A DNA stretch of 36,999 nt from Chloroflexota bacterium (GCA_026707185.1 JAPOXI010000128.1:1-36999), one strand, 5' to 3'; numbered from the stretch's first letter, positions 1-8,356 are shown. Notes: generated from the sequence alone by a model not told the origin. A program made the numbers and translations.

Positions 1-434
1 ATAGCTTCAGCGAGTGCGGCGCGAGTTACATCAAGCAGGCGGCTCGCGTCAGGGCCAATCTCGCCAACCGCGAGCGTACGCGCTGAGTCGGAGTGCCAGC
101 CGTCAAGAATCACTCCACAATCCAGCCCAATGATATCGCCTTCCCGCAGGACTGCGCTACCCGGAATTCCATGCACGATTGCGTCGTTGACTGAAGCGCA
201 GATTGCGCCGGGAAAGGGACTGATGTGCGCCTCGGCCGCCGGCACGCCCTTGAACGACGGAATGCCGCCGTGGTCGCGAATGTAGGTCTCGGCCAGAGCG
301 TCGAGGTCCCCGGTCGTAACGCCTGGCCGAGTCGCGGCCTCAACTTGATCCAGCGCACCCGCCAGCACACGGCCCGAGGCGGCCATTGCTTCGATCTGCT
401 CGGGGGTCTTCGGCCGAATAGTTCCGGAGTTCAT
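1..434 (-). CDS. map: Methionine aminopeptidase, type I (partial, 3' end outside window)
   Basis: Removes the N-terminal Met from nascent proteins in the cytoplasm. The ATG at 434 overlaps the adk stop as ATGA, and 144 residues are visible before the window ends. Family landmarks are present: H88 in VHGIP, the metal ligands D105 (in GLDCG) and D116 (in HSDSART), and the upstream FPGAICASVND segment. The remaining metal ligands (a His and two Glu near the C-terminus) would lie outside the window. The secY-adk-map order is the classical end of the spc region, so infA, rpmJ, rpsM, rpsK and rpoA may follow beyond position 1. Identification is firm; only completeness is unknown. Confidence 0.96.
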   Translation of the reverse strand, partial: MNSGTIRPKTPEQIEAMAASGRVLAGALDQVEAATRPGVTTGDLDALAETYIRDHGGIPSFKGVPAAEAHISPFPGAICASVNDAIVHGIPGSAVLREGDIIGLDCGVILDGWHSDSARTLAVGEIGPDASRLLDVTRAALAEA

Positions 435-1003
435 CGCATGGCGGCCTTAACCAAAGACCACACACGACACGCGACAGCGCTGACGTCTCCGGAACCGTCC
501 ACCTCAACGAGCACTCCCGACGCGCGGTAGTAGTCGATCAGTGGCGCGGTGTCCTCGTGATAGACCTGCAAGCGATAGCGCGCTGTCTCCTCCGTATCGT
601 CCGCCCGCCCTCGGGCAAGTAAGCGTTCAAGAGCCACATGGTCGGGCACGTTGATGTACACGACCACCGTGACCGACAGGTTGAACTGCGTGAGCAAGTC
701 GTCCAGCTTCTCGGCCTGGTTGCGCGTGCGCGGAAACCCGTCAAAGCACGTGTCTCGTCCGCGAGCTCCGCCGAGATACTCCTCGATAACCTGCAGCACC
801 ACCTGGTCCGGCACAAGCTGGCCGCTGTGCAGGTAGGACTCGGCGCGCAATCCGGCGGGCGATCCGGCGGTGACCGCATCGCGAAACAAGTCACCCGTGG
901 ACACGTGGTCGAGCGCAATGTGCCGCGCCAACCGCTCACCTTGCGTCCCCTTGCCGGCGCCGGGCGGTCCGAGCAGCACCAAAATCACTGGACGTTCGCC
1001 CAT
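431..1003 (-). CDS. adk: Adenylate kinase, short-LID type
   Basis: Catalyses ATP + AMP = 2 ADP in the cytoplasm. The protein is 190 aa. It has the P-loop GPPGAGKGT at residues 12-20, the AMP-binding STGDLFR at 35-41 and DGFPRT at 88-93. After the RLLARGRADDTEE segment (about 128-140) the LID is short and has no four-Cys zinc site, which explains the length below the 210-220 aa of long-form enzymes. The ATG lies 4 nt after the secY stop, and the TGA stop overlaps the map start. Confidence 0.97.
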   Translation of the reverse strand: MGERPVILVLLGPPGAGKGTQGERLARHIALDHVSTGDLFRDAVTAGSPAGLRAESYLHSGQLVPDQVVLQVIEEYLGGARGRDTCFDGFPRTRNQAEKLDDLLTQFNLSVTVVVYINVPDHVALERLLARGRADDTEETARYRLQVYHEDTAPLIDYYRASGVLVEVDGSGDVSAVACRVWSLVKAAMR

Positions 1004-1007
1004 TCGG

Positions 1008-2288
1008 CTACCGAATAAACCCTTCGTAGTTGCGCATCATGAGTTGGGATTCAAGCTGGCGCATGGTGTCCAGCACGACACCCACGACGATGAGCATTCC
1101 CGTACTGCTGATGGCCACCGCGTCGGCTCCGGTCACGGACTGTGCGACGAATGGAACTACGGCGATGATCCCCAGGAACACCGCGCCGGCCAATGTGATG
1201 CGGTTGACGACGCCCGTGAGATATTGGTGGGTTGGACGACCCGGACGTATACCCGGGATGAATCCACCGTTCTTCTGAAGATTCTCGGCCAGATTCTGCT
1301 GCTGGAAAACGACCAGCGTGTAGACATACGTGAAGACGATGACGAGCAAAAACGTGAACACCCAGTAAATGCCGTTGCTGGGACTCAGGGTGAGCGCGAT
1401 CGCGCCGGCGGCATTGGCGAGCCACGACATCTCCGATGTCTCGAAATAGCTTGCAACCGTAGCTGGCAGCAGCATCAACGAGAAGGCAAAAATCAGGGGG
1501 ATCATGCCCGCCGAGTTGACCTTGAGCGGGATGTGCGTGCTCTGACCGCCGTACATTCGGGTTCCCCGGATGCGCTTGGCGTAGTGGACCGGGATTCGAC
1601 GCTGGGCTTCCTGCACGAAGACGATGGCCGCGATCATGATGAGGCCGATGATCACGACGGCAACGAACCCACCAATGTTCTCGCCGGCAAAGAGCGACTG
1701 GCCGAGGGCGGCCGGAGCGCCCGCCACGATGCCGGCAAAAATGATGATCGACACGCCGTTGCCGATACCGTTCTCAGTGATCAGTTCGCCAATCCAAAGC
1801 AGAAACATCGTCCCCGCCGTCATCACGATGAGCATCACGAAAATGTCGAACGCGTTGAGGGTGGGCGACAACAGGCCCTGCTGGGCGGAGCGCAGGATCT
1901 GAATCTGACCAAACCCCTGCAGCATGGCGAACGGGATCGTGGCCAGGCGGGTCCATTGCGCGATCTTGCGACGACCCGACTCGCCCTCCCGCGAGAGTTC
2001 TTGCAGCGGAGGGATCAGCGGCACAAGAACCGTCGAGGCAATGTTGGCCGTGACGTAGGGGTAAACCCCCAACGCAACGACCGAGAAGTTCTCCAGGGCC
2101 CCGCCGGACAGGAGATTCATGAAGCCCAGCAACTGGTTTCCGGCAAAGAAGTCGGCCAGCAACTCCGTGTTCACGCCGGGCAGGGGGATGTGCGCGACGG
2201 CCCGGAATAGCACCAGGAGGCCGATTGTGAAGAGAATCTTGCGACGAACGTCGGGAAGCTGAAAGGCCGCGACGGCCGTCTCGATCAC
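1008..2288 (-). CDS. secY: Preprotein translocase subunit SecY
   Basis: Central channel protein of the SecYEG translocon in the cytoplasmic membrane. The 426-aa protein is rich in hydrophobic segments, consistent with the family's ten membrane helices. It starts with the typical AFQLPDVRRKILFTIG segment. Family signatures include IPLPGVN after the first helix (about residues 35-41), the GENGIGNGVS-like stretch ITENGIGNGVSIIIF in the middle, and FIPGIRPGRPT near residue 340. The start is GTG at 2288, overlapping the rplO stop as GTGA, which suggests translational coupling. It is the usual last ribosomal-operon partner before adk. Confidence 0.98.
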   Translation of the reverse strand: MIETAVAAFQLPDVRRKILFTIGLLVLFRAVAHIPLPGVNTELLADFFAGNQLLGFMNLLSGGALENFSVVALGVYPYVTANIASTVLVPLIPPLQELSREGESGRRKIAQWTRLATIPFAMLQGFGQIQILRSAQQGLLSPTLNAFDIFVMLIVMTAGTMFLLWIGELITENGIGNGVSIIIFAGIVAGAPAALGQSLFAGENIGGFVAVVIIGLIMIAAIVFVQEAQRRIPVHYAKRIRGTRMYGGQSTHIPLKVNSAGMIPLIFAFSLMLLPATVASYFETSEMSWLANAAGAIALTLSPSNGIYWVFTFLLVIVFTYVYTLVVFQQQNLAENLQKNGGFIPGIRPGRPTHQYLTGVVNRITLAGAVFLGIIAVVPFVAQSVTGADAVAISSTGMLIVVGVVLDTMRQLESQLMMRNYEGFIR

Positions 2289-2731
2289 TCGCTCAACTCC
2301 TCAACGGAACCACCGGCGCTTTCAATCTTCGCCCTGGCCGCCGCCGAGAACTTTGGCGCCCGCACCGTCAGCGCGTGATTCAGGTCACCGCCGGCAAGAA
2401 TCTTGAACAGGCCGGCTTCAATCAGTCCCTTGCCCTTGAGTTCATCGGGCCCCACGACCGAGTCTTCCGGAAAGACATTCAACGCGCCCACGTTCACCGG
2501 CTGAAAGTCGCGCTTGAACCGGTGGTTCGTAAAGCCACGTCGACCGGGAAAGCGCATGAGCAAGCGCGTCTGCCCACCTTCGAATCCGGGATACGCGTTG
2601 CCGCCGCTCCGGGCGCCCTGCCCCAGCGTGCCGCGGCCCGTCGTTTTACCCTTGCCGGACCCTTCGCCGCGGCCCAGGCGTCGGCGGCGCTTGCGTGGCG
2701 GAGCGGCTGCGGTGATCTGATGCGGCTTCAT
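2285..2731 (-). CDS. rplO: 50S ribosomal protein L15 (uL15)
   Basis: Late-assembling large-subunit protein, 148 aa, normal for the family. The basic, glycine-rich N-terminal half (RRRLGRGEGSGKGKTTGRG, residues about 16-34) is the extended tail that threads into 23S rRNA. It is followed by GFEGGQTRLLMRFPGRRGF and a compact C-terminal domain ending in ESAGGSVEELSE. The ATG at 2731 overlaps the rpmD stop (ATGA), and its own TGA overlaps the GTG of secY. Confidence 0.98.
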   Translation of the reverse strand: MKPHQITAAAPPRKRRRRLGRGEGSGKGKTTGRGTLGQGARSGGNAYPGFEGGQTRLLMRFPGRRGFTNHRFKRDFQPVNVGALNVFPEDSVVGPDELKGKGLIEAGLFKILAGGDLNHALTVRAPKFSAAARAKIESAGGSVEELSE

Positions 2732-2928
2732 GTCGAATCGCCGTTCGAGAGGTCCGATTCAACCTCGACAAGATGTCCCACAACCTTAACCATGGCGCGG
2801 ACATCCGCTGTGTCGGGACGAGATGATCGACGGCCGATCGCACCCAGGCCCAAAGCCCTGAGCGTGTCGCGCTGCCGGTCCCGGGATCCGATCGCGCTTC
2901 GGACCTGACGCAGGCGCAGTTCACTCAT
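2728..2928 (-). CDS. rpmD: 50S ribosomal protein L30 (uL30)
   Basis: Small large-subunit protein of 66 aa. The core [26 protein letters not shown] matches the L30 fold (strand, then the helix that carries the KQR..TL..LGL-like motif), and [15 protein letters not shown] forms the last helix and strand. A short polar tail (SDLSNGDST) follows. Its ATG sits inside the end of rpsE, giving an 8-nt overlap, and its stop overlaps rplO. Assignment rests on sequence and on the invariant rpsE-rpmD-rplO order. Confidence 0.96.
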   Translation of the reverse strand: MSELRLRQVRSAIGSRDRQRDTLRALGLGAIGRRSSRPDTADVRAMVKVVGHLVEVESDLSNGDST

Positions 2929-3466
2929 CGGTAGGCGCCCCGACAGCTTGTCGACGCCTCGCCACGGTTTCTTCCGGAATCTGGAGGCTGGCCAGGCCGT
3001 TGACGGTGGCTCGAACCACGTTCACGGCGTTCGTCGAGCCGATGATCTTGGTCAAGAGGTTGCGCACACCGGCGAGTTCAAGCACAGCCCGAACCGCACC
3101 GCCGGCAATCACCCCGGTACCGGGTCGGGCCGGGCGCAGCACGACCTTGGATGCCCGATAGCTCTCTTCGACGTAGTGCGGAATCGAGCCGTCCTCGGTC
3201 AAGGGGACTTCGATCAAGGACCGGCGCGCGCGTTCCTGACCCTTGCGAATGGCCGCGACGACCTCGTTGGCCCGGCCGATGCCGACGCCGACATGTCCAC
3301 GCCGATCACCGACCACGACAATGGCATTGAACCCAAAGCGGCGACCGCCCTTCACGACCTTCGCCACGCGCTTGATTCGCACGACTCGGTCGTCAAGCCG
3401 ATGAAGGTCGCCCCCGTCGCGGGCCGCGTCGGGACCGCCAGCGGCAAGCCTGGAGTCAATCGTCAT
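2921..3466 (-). CDS. rpsE: 30S ribosomal protein S5 (uS5)
   Basis: Small-subunit protein at the mRNA entry site with a role in decoding fidelity. Length is 181 aa. The N-terminal double-stranded RNA-binding domain contains [25 protein letters not shown] (about residues 31-55), whose VKGGR loop is the site of spectinomycin-resistance changes in other bacteria and looks ordinary here. The C-terminal domain has [19 protein letters not shown] and the DVLTK-equivalent [20 protein letters not shown]. The ATG overlaps the rplR stop (ATGA). Confidence 0.98.
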   Translation of the reverse strand: MTIDSRLAAGGPDAARDGGDLHRLDDRVVRIKRVAKVVKGGRRFGFNAIVVVGDRRGHVGVGIGRANEVVAAIRKGQERARRSLIEVPLTEDGSIPHYVEESYRASKVVLRPARPGTGVIAGGAVRAVLELAGVRNLLTKIIGSTNAVNVVRATVNGLASLQIPEETVARRRQAVGAPTDE

Positions 3467-3816
3467 AACGCGATGCCCCCTGTGCGCACGGCGTCGGCCA
3501 ACGCTTGGACGCGTCCGTGATAGCGGTGGCCGCCGCGGTCAAACACGACAGCGGTTATGTCAAGTTCCTTTGCCCGCTCGGCCAGGCGCGATCCAACGTC
3601 TGCCGCGCGTTCCAGCTTGGTGGTGCCCGTCGTTTCCGACTCCCGTGACGATGCCGCGACAAGCGTGTGCCCGGCCACGTCATCGATCACCTGCGCGTAG
3701 GTGTGCCGTAAGCTGCGGAATACCGCCAGTCGCGGCCGTTCCCGCCGGCCAACCACGCGGCGGCGAATGCGGCGATGTCGCCGTAGACGAGCCATTCGTC
3801 GGGTCTTAGCGGCCAT
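3463..3816 (-). CDS. rplR: 50S ribosomal protein L18 (uL18)
   Basis: Binds 5S rRNA in the central protuberance. It is 117 aa with the very basic N-terminal arm ([20 protein letters not shown]), then [20 protein letters not shown], the hallmark L18 strand, and the C-terminal [24 protein letters not shown], where RGGxxYHGRV is nearly invariant in the family. There is a 12-nt gap after rplF and a 4-nt overlap with rpsE. Confidence 0.98.
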   Translation of the reverse strand: MAAKTRRMARLRRHRRIRRRVVGRRERPRLAVFRSLRHTYAQVIDDVAGHTLVAASSRESETTGTTKLERAADVGSRLAERAKELDITAVVFDRGGHRYHGRVQALADAVRTGGIAL

Positions 3817-3828
3817 TCGTCAGGTCAC

Positions 3829-4380
3829 CTATGCAACGATCGTAGCGGCGGTCTTGCCAGGCTTTCGCCGCACGACTTCACCCTGGTATCGGAGTCCGTG
3901 ACCCTTGTAGGGGTCGGCAGGCCGGATTGCTCGCAGATCCGCCGCAACCTGGCCAACGGCTTGCTTGTCGATGCCGCGGACAACGATGTGCGTCGGGTCG
4001 GGCAATTCAAACTCGATGCCTTCAGGCGCCTGACGCCGTTGCGGATGCGTGAATCCCAATTGCAGGTCAAGCGTGTCGCCCTGCAGCTGGGCCCGGTACC
4101 CGGTGCCTTGGATTTCGAGCCTTTTCTCATAGCCCTGGGTGACGCCAAGGACCATGTTAGCCACTAACTGGCGGGCCAACCCGTGCAAGGCACGCGTCCG
4201 GTGATCATCGTTGGGACGGGCGGCCAGCACACGCCCGTTGTCGCGCGTGAAGCTGATGATGCGCGGGAGGGCCTGGACCAACTCGCCCTTAGGGCCCTTC
4301 ACGGTGACCACGTTGTCCGCGTCAAAGCTCACCGTTACGCCGTCGGGCACGTCGATGGGAGTCAAACCAATACGCGACAT
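3829..4380 (-). CDS. rplF: 50S ribosomal protein L6 (uL6)
   Basis: Large-subunit protein near the factor-binding site beside the sarcin-ricin loop. The 183-aa protein has the usual duplicated fold. It starts with MSRIGLTPIDVPDGVTV, contains VKGPKGEL and the mid-protein VLGVTQGYEKRLEIQGTGYRA, and ends with the L6 signature RPADPYKGHGLRYQGEVVRRKPGKTA (about residues 152-177). It sits 4 nt after rpsH. Confidence 0.98.
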   Translation of the reverse strand: MSRIGLTPIDVPDGVTVSFDADNVVTVKGPKGELVQALPRIISFTRDNGRVLAARPNDDHRTRALHGLARQLVANMVLGVTQGYEKRLEIQGTGYRAQLQGDTLDLQLGFTHPQRRQAPEGIEFELPDPTHIVVRGIDKQAVGQVAADLRAIRPADPYKGHGLRYQGEVVRRKPGKTAATIVA

Positions 4381-4384
4381 CGGA

Positions 4385-4774
4385 CTACCAGACGAAACAG
4401 ATGACTTCGCCGCCGAGGCGGCGCTTGGCGGCTTCTCGCCCGGACATAATGCCCTGCGAGGTGGAGATCACCGCGGTACCGATGCCACCCATGACTCGGG
4501 GGATCTCGCGCGCCCGGGTATGGATACGGAGACCGGGTCGACTGACTCGCTTGGCGCCAACGAAGGCCGGCTCGCCGTTCTGGTAACGCAAGTTCACTTC
4601 CAGCCACGCCCGATGACCTTCGTGAATCGTCTCCATGGACCCGATGAAACCTTCGTCGACAAGCAGCGCCGCAATCCGGGCCTTGGTCTTTGAGTGGGGA
4701 ATGCGGACCTTGGTATGACGCGCCGCCACGGCGTTACGCAGCCGAGTCAACATGTCCGCAATCGGATCGGTCAT
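4385..4774 (-). CDS. rpsH: 30S ribosomal protein S8 (uS8)
   Basis: Primary 16S rRNA-binding protein of the platform; in enterobacteria it is also the repressor of the spc operon. Length is 129 aa. The N-terminus DPIADMLTRLRNAVAARH and the C-terminal signature STSQGIMSGREAAKRRLGGEVICFVW are diagnostic, including the final aromatic that packs in the C-terminal domain. The start lies 7 nt after rpsN. I did not identify an S8-binding mimic in the neighbouring message. Confidence 0.98.
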   Translation of the reverse strand: MTDPIADMLTRLRNAVAARHTKVRIPHSKTKARIAALLVDEGFIGSMETIHEGHRAWLEVNLRYQNGEPAFVGAKRVSRPGLRIHTRAREIPRVMGGIGTAVISTSQGIMSGREAAKRRLGGEVICFVW

Positions 4775-4781
4775 CGTCGGC

Positions 4782-5021
4782 TCACCAACTCGCCTTCGTC
4801 ACACCTGGAATGTGACCCTTGACCGCCAACTCACGGAAGCAGATTCGGCAGATCCCAAAGCGCCGCATGTGCGCACGTGGCCGGCCGCAAAGTCGGCACC
4901 GGTTGCGATAGCGAACCTTAAAGCGCAGTTTGCGCCCACGTATGGACTTGGACTCGAACTCCGGGTCCAGCCATGCCTCGCGTTCGCGCTTCCACTTTTC
5001 GATCTTTGCCTTTCTCGCCAT
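4782..5021 (-). CDS. rpsN: 30S ribosomal protein S14, zinc type (uS14), with an internal insertion
   Basis: Small-subunit head protein. The zinc ribbon is intact: C42, C45, C58 and C61 in RCRLCGRP and [10 protein letters not shown], and the end IPGVTKASW is canonical. Type Z proteins are normally about 61 aa; this one is 79 aa. The family start [11 protein letters not shown] is kept and so is FKVRYRNRC, but about 18 charged residues (roughly 13-31, [18 protein letters not shown]) separate them, shifting all four cysteines by 18. The ATG at 5021 is the natural family start, so the extra length is internal and not a start-choice artefact. The gene follows rplE by 9 nt. Confidence 0.95.
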   Translation of the reverse strand: MARKAKIEKWKREREAWLDPEFESKSIRGRKLRFKVRYRNRCRLCGRPRAHMRRFGICRICFRELAVKGHIPGVTKASW

Positions 5022-5030
5022 GTCCGAACC

Positions 5031-5585
5031 TCAGGCCGCCTCGTCGAGGCGTTGGAACGGCATGCCGAGGAGTTCGAGCAGCCGCAGGGATTCACCGTCG
5101 CTTGGCGCGGTCGTCACGATGACGACCTGCAAGCCACGGATTCGATCAATCTGGTCGTAGTCGATTTCAGGAAAGATGAGCTGCTCAGACAGCCCCAGCG
5201 AGTAATTGCCGCGGCCGTCGAACGACGTCCGCAGAACGCCCCGAAAGTCACGCATGCGAGGCAACGCCACCGTGACCAGGCGGTCAAGAAACTCATACAT
5301 TCGGGTGCCGCGCAGCGTACCCTTTACGCCAACGCGCTGTCCGGCGCGAAGCTTGAAGGCCGCCACGCTCTTGCGCGCCCGCGTCACAACCGGTCGCTGC
5401 CCCGTGATCGTGGCCACATCGCGCACCGCGTGATCCACGGCCGCGTCGTTTTCGAGCGCCTCGCCCAGCCCGATGTTCACAATGATGCGATCCAGGCTCG
5501 GAACCGCGAGCGGGTTGGAATAGCCGAACTCCCGCATCATCTGCGGTCGGATCTCTTCCCGATAGCGCGTGAGTAGGCGGGCCAT
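5031..5585 (-). CDS. rplE: 50S ribosomal protein L5 (uL5)
   Basis: 5S rRNA-binding protein of the central protuberance, contacting the P-site tRNA. Length is 184 aa. Signatures are the LDRIIVNIGLG strand (residues about 31-41), TGQRPVVTRARKSVAAFKLRAGQRVG, VKGTLRGTRMYEFLDRLV and the C-terminal IFPEIDYDQIDRIRGLQVVIVTTA. The ATG overlaps the rplX stop in the arrangement TAATG, so ribosomes finishing L24 can reinitiate directly. Confidence 0.98.
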   Translation of the reverse strand: MARLLTRYREEIRPQMMREFGYSNPLAVPSLDRIIVNIGLGEALENDAAVDHAVRDVATITGQRPVVTRARKSVAAFKLRAGQRVGVKGTLRGTRMYEFLDRLVTVALPRMRDFRGVLRTSFDGRGNYSLGLSEQLIFPEIDYDQIDRIRGLQVVIVTTAPSDGESLRLLELLGMPFQRLDEAA

Positions 5586-5914
5586 TACTCGTCAATCTGT
5601 TCGTTGCACTTGCGGCAGATGCGCCGCTTCACCCCATCGTCGCCCAGTCGGTAGCCGACCCGGGCCGGCTGGTCGCAGACAGGGCACACCAACATGACGT
5701 TCGAGACATCAAGTGGGGCGTTGAAGTCAATGATACCCGCCGGCTGACCAATTGCTCGCGGCCTCGCGTGGCGCTTGCGGACATTTATGCCCTCGACGAC
5801 AACTCGTCCCGTCGCCGGAACCACGCGTTCAACAGCGCCACGCCGTCCCACGTCACGTCCGTGCAGCACCTCAATGGTGTCGCCTTTTCGAATTCGAAAC
5901 CGACGTATGGACAT
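5585..5914 (-). CDS. rplX: 50S ribosomal protein L24 (uL24) with CxxC-CxxC tail
   Basis: Assembly-initiating large-subunit protein, 109 aa. A KOW motif lies in RIRKGDTIEVLHGRDVGRRGAVERV (residues about 7-31). It is followed by VEGINVRKRHARP and a C-terminal segment holding C77/C80 (VCPVC) and C100/C103 (ICRKC) around RVGYRLGDDGVKRR. This four-Cys arrangement occurs in many uL24 proteins and may bind zinc; metal binding is not proved by sequence. It begins 2 nt after the rplN stop. Confidence 0.97.
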   Translation of the reverse strand: MSIRRFRIRKGDTIEVLHGRDVGRRGAVERVVPATGRVVVEGINVRKRHARPRAIGQPAGIIDFNAPLDVSNVMLVCPVCDQPARVGYRLGDDGVKRRICRKCNEQIDE

Positions 5915-5916
5915 GC

Positions 5917-6282
5917 CTACAAGACCTCGGGCGCCAGCGAGACAATGCGCATGAACCGGCGGTCACGCAGTTCGCGTCCTACCGGACCGAAAATGCGCGT
6001 GCCACGCGGCACTTCGCCCTCAAGTAGGACCGCAGCATTGTCGTCAAAGCGAATGCGCGAGCCGTCCGGCCGCCGGTATTCCTTGTTAACGCGAACGACG
6101 ACGGCGCGAACCACCGACCCACGAGGCACCGCACTGTTCGGGGCCGCCTGCTTCACGCTGCCCACAATAATGTCCCCAACGCGTGCGTATTTGCGGGACG
6201 ACCCGCCCAGCACGCGGATGCACATGATTTCGCGCGCGCCGCTGTTGTCGGCAACCCTCAGCCGGCTCTGTTGCTGGATCAT
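5917..6282 (-). CDS. rplN: 50S ribosomal protein L14 (uL14)
   Basis: Large-subunit interface protein forming bridges to 16S rRNA. The 121-aa sequence begins [28 protein letters not shown] and ends with [21 protein letters not shown], both diagnostic. [30 protein letters not shown] carries the family's central barrel strand. It follows rpsQ by 5 nt. Nothing is unusual. Confidence 0.98.
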   Translation of the reverse strand: MIQQQSRLRVADNSGAREIMCIRVLGGSSRKYARVGDIIVGSVKQAAPNSAVPRGSVVRAVVVRVNKEYRRPDGSRIRFDDNAAVLLEGEVPRGTRIFGPVGRELRDRRFMRIVSLAPEVL

Positions 6283-6287
6283 TTCAG

Positions 6288-6626
6288 CTAATCGTGCTTG
6301 GAGTCTTCCGAGTTGGAAAGAGACGCCTCGTCGGCTATTCCGGTACTGAAGGCTGCCTGGCGTTCCTCGTCGGTGAGCAGTGTTCGCTCAAGGACTTCGA
6401 CCAGCCGCCAACGCTTGCGCCGGCTCATGGGACGCGATTCCTCGATTTGCACCACATCGCCAATGCGACACGTGTTTTGGGGATCATGGGCCATAAACTT
6501 GCGTCGCACGCGCACGGGCTTCTTATAAAGCCGATGACGTCGGACCGATTCGACTTCGACGATGATGGTCTTGTCGGCCCGATCGCTTGCAACGCGACCC
6601 ACCCGGCGAGCACGAGTTCCTGGCAC
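6288..6626 (-). CDS. rpsQ: 30S ribosomal protein S17 (uS17) with acidic C-terminal tail
   Basis: Early-binding 16S rRNA protein. The OB-fold core spans residues about 6-84: [20 protein letters not shown], then [43 protein letters not shown]. The family is usually about 80-90 aa, but here 28 more residues (85-112, ending [11 protein letters not shown]) form a polar, mostly acidic tail. The start is GTG at 6626, 3 nt after rpmC; no closer in-frame start fits the conserved beginning. The tail is read in frame to a clear TAG, so it is not a frameshift product on visible evidence. Confidence 0.97.
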   Translation of the reverse strand: MPGTRARRVGRVASDRADKTIIVEVESVRRHRLYKKPVRVRRKFMAHDPQNTCRIGDVVQIEESRPMSRRKRWRLVEVLERTLLTDEERQAAFSTGIADEASLSNSEDSKHD

Positions 6627-6629
6627 GGG

Positions 6630-6842
6630 TTAGGCCTCCATCTCAAGCGGCGCCAACGCACGTTCGCGCTGCACCGTCAGCATGCGTGCGATGTCGCGGC
6701 GCACCTGCCGAAGCTGCGAAGTGTCCGCCAATTGCAGCGTCGCGTGCTGGACGCGCAGCCGAAAGAGTTCTTCCTTGGATTCCGCAACCCGTGTCTCGAG
6801 CTCTTCGTCGCTCAGATCGCGAAACTGATCAGCCTTACCCAA
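6630..6842 (-). CDS. rpmC: 50S ribosomal protein L29 (uL29)
   Basis: Small two-helix protein at the peptide exit tunnel that helps dock SRP and trigger factor. Length is 70 aa: [56 protein letters not shown] matches the family across its length. There is no ATG or GTG close to the conserved start. TTG at 6842 is used, overlapping the rplP stop (TTGGGTAA), and it is backed by GGAGG six bases upstream. This makes L29 translation dependent on a weak start next to a strong ribosome-binding site. Confidence 0.95.
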   Translation of the reverse strand: MGKADQFRDLSDEELETRVAESKEELFRLRVQHATLQLADTSQLRQVRRDIARMLTVQRERALAPLEMEA

Positions 6843-7260
6843 CGGCGACCTCCGCGGAACGCGTCACGACGCGCGTCTGAACGGAAAGCTTGTGCGACGC
6901 CAGGCGCATGGCCTCCCGAGCCATTTCCTCTTCAACTCCGGCGAGTTCGAAAAGAATGCGCCCCGGCTTAATCACGGCTACCCAACTCTCAACATTGCCC
7001 TTACCGCTGCCCATTCGGACCTCGGCCGGTTTCTGGGTCACGGGCTTATCCGGAAAAATGCGAATCCACAGCTGCCCGGTTCGTCGAACCGAATGGGTGA
7101 TGGCGCGGCGGGCCGCCTCGATTTCGCGGCTGTCGACCCAACCCACCGTGGTGGCCTGCAGTCCAAAGTCACCCGAGACGAGGGAATTGCCGCGGCCGGC
7201 TCGGCCGCGCCGACGTCCCCGGTGCATCTTGCGGAACTTCGTTCGCTTGGGCATTAACAT
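6835..7260 (-). CDS. rplP: 50S ribosomal protein L16 (uL16)
   Basis: Late-assembling protein next to the A-site tRNA elbow. Length is 141 aa with the standard start [19 protein letters not shown]. It also has [35 protein letters not shown], then [40 protein letters not shown], which holds the RMGxGKG signature. It starts 2 nt after rpsC; its stop lies within the start of rpmC. Confidence 0.98.
   Translation of the reverse strand: MLMPKRTKFRKMHRGRRRGRAGRGNSLVSGDFGLQATTVGWVDSREIEAARRAITHSVRRTGQLWIRIFPDKPVTQKPAEVRMGSGKGNVESWVAVIKPGRILFELAGVEEEMAREAMRLASHKLSVQTRVVTRSAEVAVG
6849..6853 (-). promoter_or_regulatory. Ribosome-binding site that fixes the TTG start of rpmC
   Basis: Minus-strand GGAGG inside the last codons of rplP, followed by a 6-nt spacer to TTG at 6842. 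This spacing supports the non-ATG start of L29. Confidence 0.7.
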
Positions 7261-7262
7261 GG

Positions 7263-8012
7263 CTAGCCTCGCGGTGGCCGGCGGCGCCGGCCGGCGACTG
7301 GCCGCGATACCGACTCCGACAGCAACTCGGCGGCGTCACGCGCGGCGCCGCGGTGGACCCATCCCTTCACGCCGATCCGGCCGGCGGTCGTCCGTGCCTC
7401 GGTAAAGCCGTAGTCGATGTCGGCGTCCAACGTCTGCAGCGGCACCGTGCCCAGGAGCTCGAACTCGCTGCGCGACATTTCACGGCCGCCCAGGCGGCCG
7501 CTCACCATAATCTTCACGCCCTGCGCGCCTGCGCGCATGGTGCGTTCGGCGGTCATCTTGATTGCTCGACGGAATGAAACCCGTCGCTCAAGCTGGTCGG
7601 CGACGTTTCGCACCACCAGAAACGCGTCGAGCTCAGGCTGGCTGATCTCCTCGACATCAACAACCACGCGCTTTCCGGTGTGGCGTTCGATGCGATTCTG
7701 GATCTCCTCGCGGTTGCTGCCCCCGCGCCCGATGACGATTCCCGGCCGCGCTGTATGAATGACGACGCGAACCTGGCTGACCTGGCGCTCGATCTCGATC
7801 TTCGAAACCCCGGCCCCGTAGCTGCCGCGCCGACGGCCACCGCGACGAGCGGCATTACGGCCATTGGGGGCCTCGAGATACCGCCGAACCAGATTCCGTA
7901 TCGCCAGGTCCTCCAGCAACAGCTCGGTGTAGTCGCGATCGGCATACCAGGTGCTTTCCCAACGCGTGGTGTAGCCGAGGCGGTAGCCGATGGGATGAAC
8001 CTTGCGCCCCAT
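7263..8012 (-). CDS. rpsC: 30S ribosomal protein S3 (uS3)
   Basis: Head protein at the mRNA entry channel with helicase-like function during translation. Length is 249 aa. The N-terminus [28 protein letters not shown] is typical. The type II KH domain carries [22 protein letters not shown] (GRGG loop, residues about 82-103). The C-terminal domain contains [22 protein letters not shown] and the strand [30 protein letters not shown]. About 35 basic, low-complexity residues follow ([13 protein letters not shown] at the end). It begins 2 nt after rplV. Confidence 0.98.
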   Translation of the reverse strand: MGRKVHPIGYRLGYTTRWESTWYADRDYTELLLEDLAIRNLVRRYLEAPNGRNAARRGGRRRGSYGAGVSKIEIERQVSQVRVVIHTARPGIVIGRGGSNREEIQNRIERHTGKRVVVDVEEISQPELDAFLVVRNVADQLERRVSFRRAIKMTAERTMRAGAQGVKIMVSGRLGGREMSRSEFELLGTVPLQTLDADIDYGFTEARTTAGRIGVKGWVHRGAARDAAELLSESVSRPVAGRRRRPPRG

Positions 8013-8014
8013 GC

Positions 8015-8353
8015 CTACGCCATCCCGTCGTCAACGGTCACCGTAATGTGACCGGAGCGCTTCTGGTACATCCCGACCCGACCGCGCGATTTGGCCCGGT
8101 GGCGCCGAAGCGAAGGACCGTCATCAACGACGACCGATTGAATCCGCAAGGCCTCGCGGTCAAGCGCGTAATTGTGCTCGGCGTTGGCTGCGGCCGACTT
8201 GACCACCTTGGCTATTTCGGCTGCGGCTCGATTGGGCATAAAGGCCAGGGTAGCCATCGCCTGGTCAATCTCGAGCCCGGACAGCTCACGCGCGATGGTT
8301 CGCCCACGCTGGGGCGACATGCGCACGTGTTTCGCCGTTGCTGAGACTTCCAT
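8015..8353 (-). CDS. rplV: 50S ribosomal protein L22 (uL22)
   Basis: Lines the peptide exit tunnel with a long beta-hairpin. Length is 112 aa. It starts MEVSATAKHVRMSPQRGRTIAREL, has NRAAAEIAKVVKSAAANAEHNY in the core, and the hairpin GPSLRRHRAKSRGRVGMYQKRSGHITV. By eye the hairpin has the same length as in E. coli, so there is no deletion of the type that gives erythromycin resistance. The gene sits 3 nt after rpsS. Confidence 0.98.
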   Translation of the reverse strand: MEVSATAKHVRMSPQRGRTIARELSGLEIDQAMATLAFMPNRAAAEIAKVVKSAAANAEHNYALDREALRIQSVVVDDGPSLRRHRAKSRGRVGMYQKRSGHITVTVDDGMA

Positions 8354-8356
8354 GCG

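Noticed and set aside
870..2210. A 446-codon plus-strand open frame opposite adk and secY
   Set aside because: It lies antisense to clearly conserved adk and secY, has no recognisable domain, and its composition (rich in Asp, Arg, His, Gln) is the usual antisense shadow of a GC-rich gene.
8015..8353. Macrolide-resistance-type deletion in uL22
   Set aside because: The tunnel hairpin aligns to E. coli without an indel by eye.
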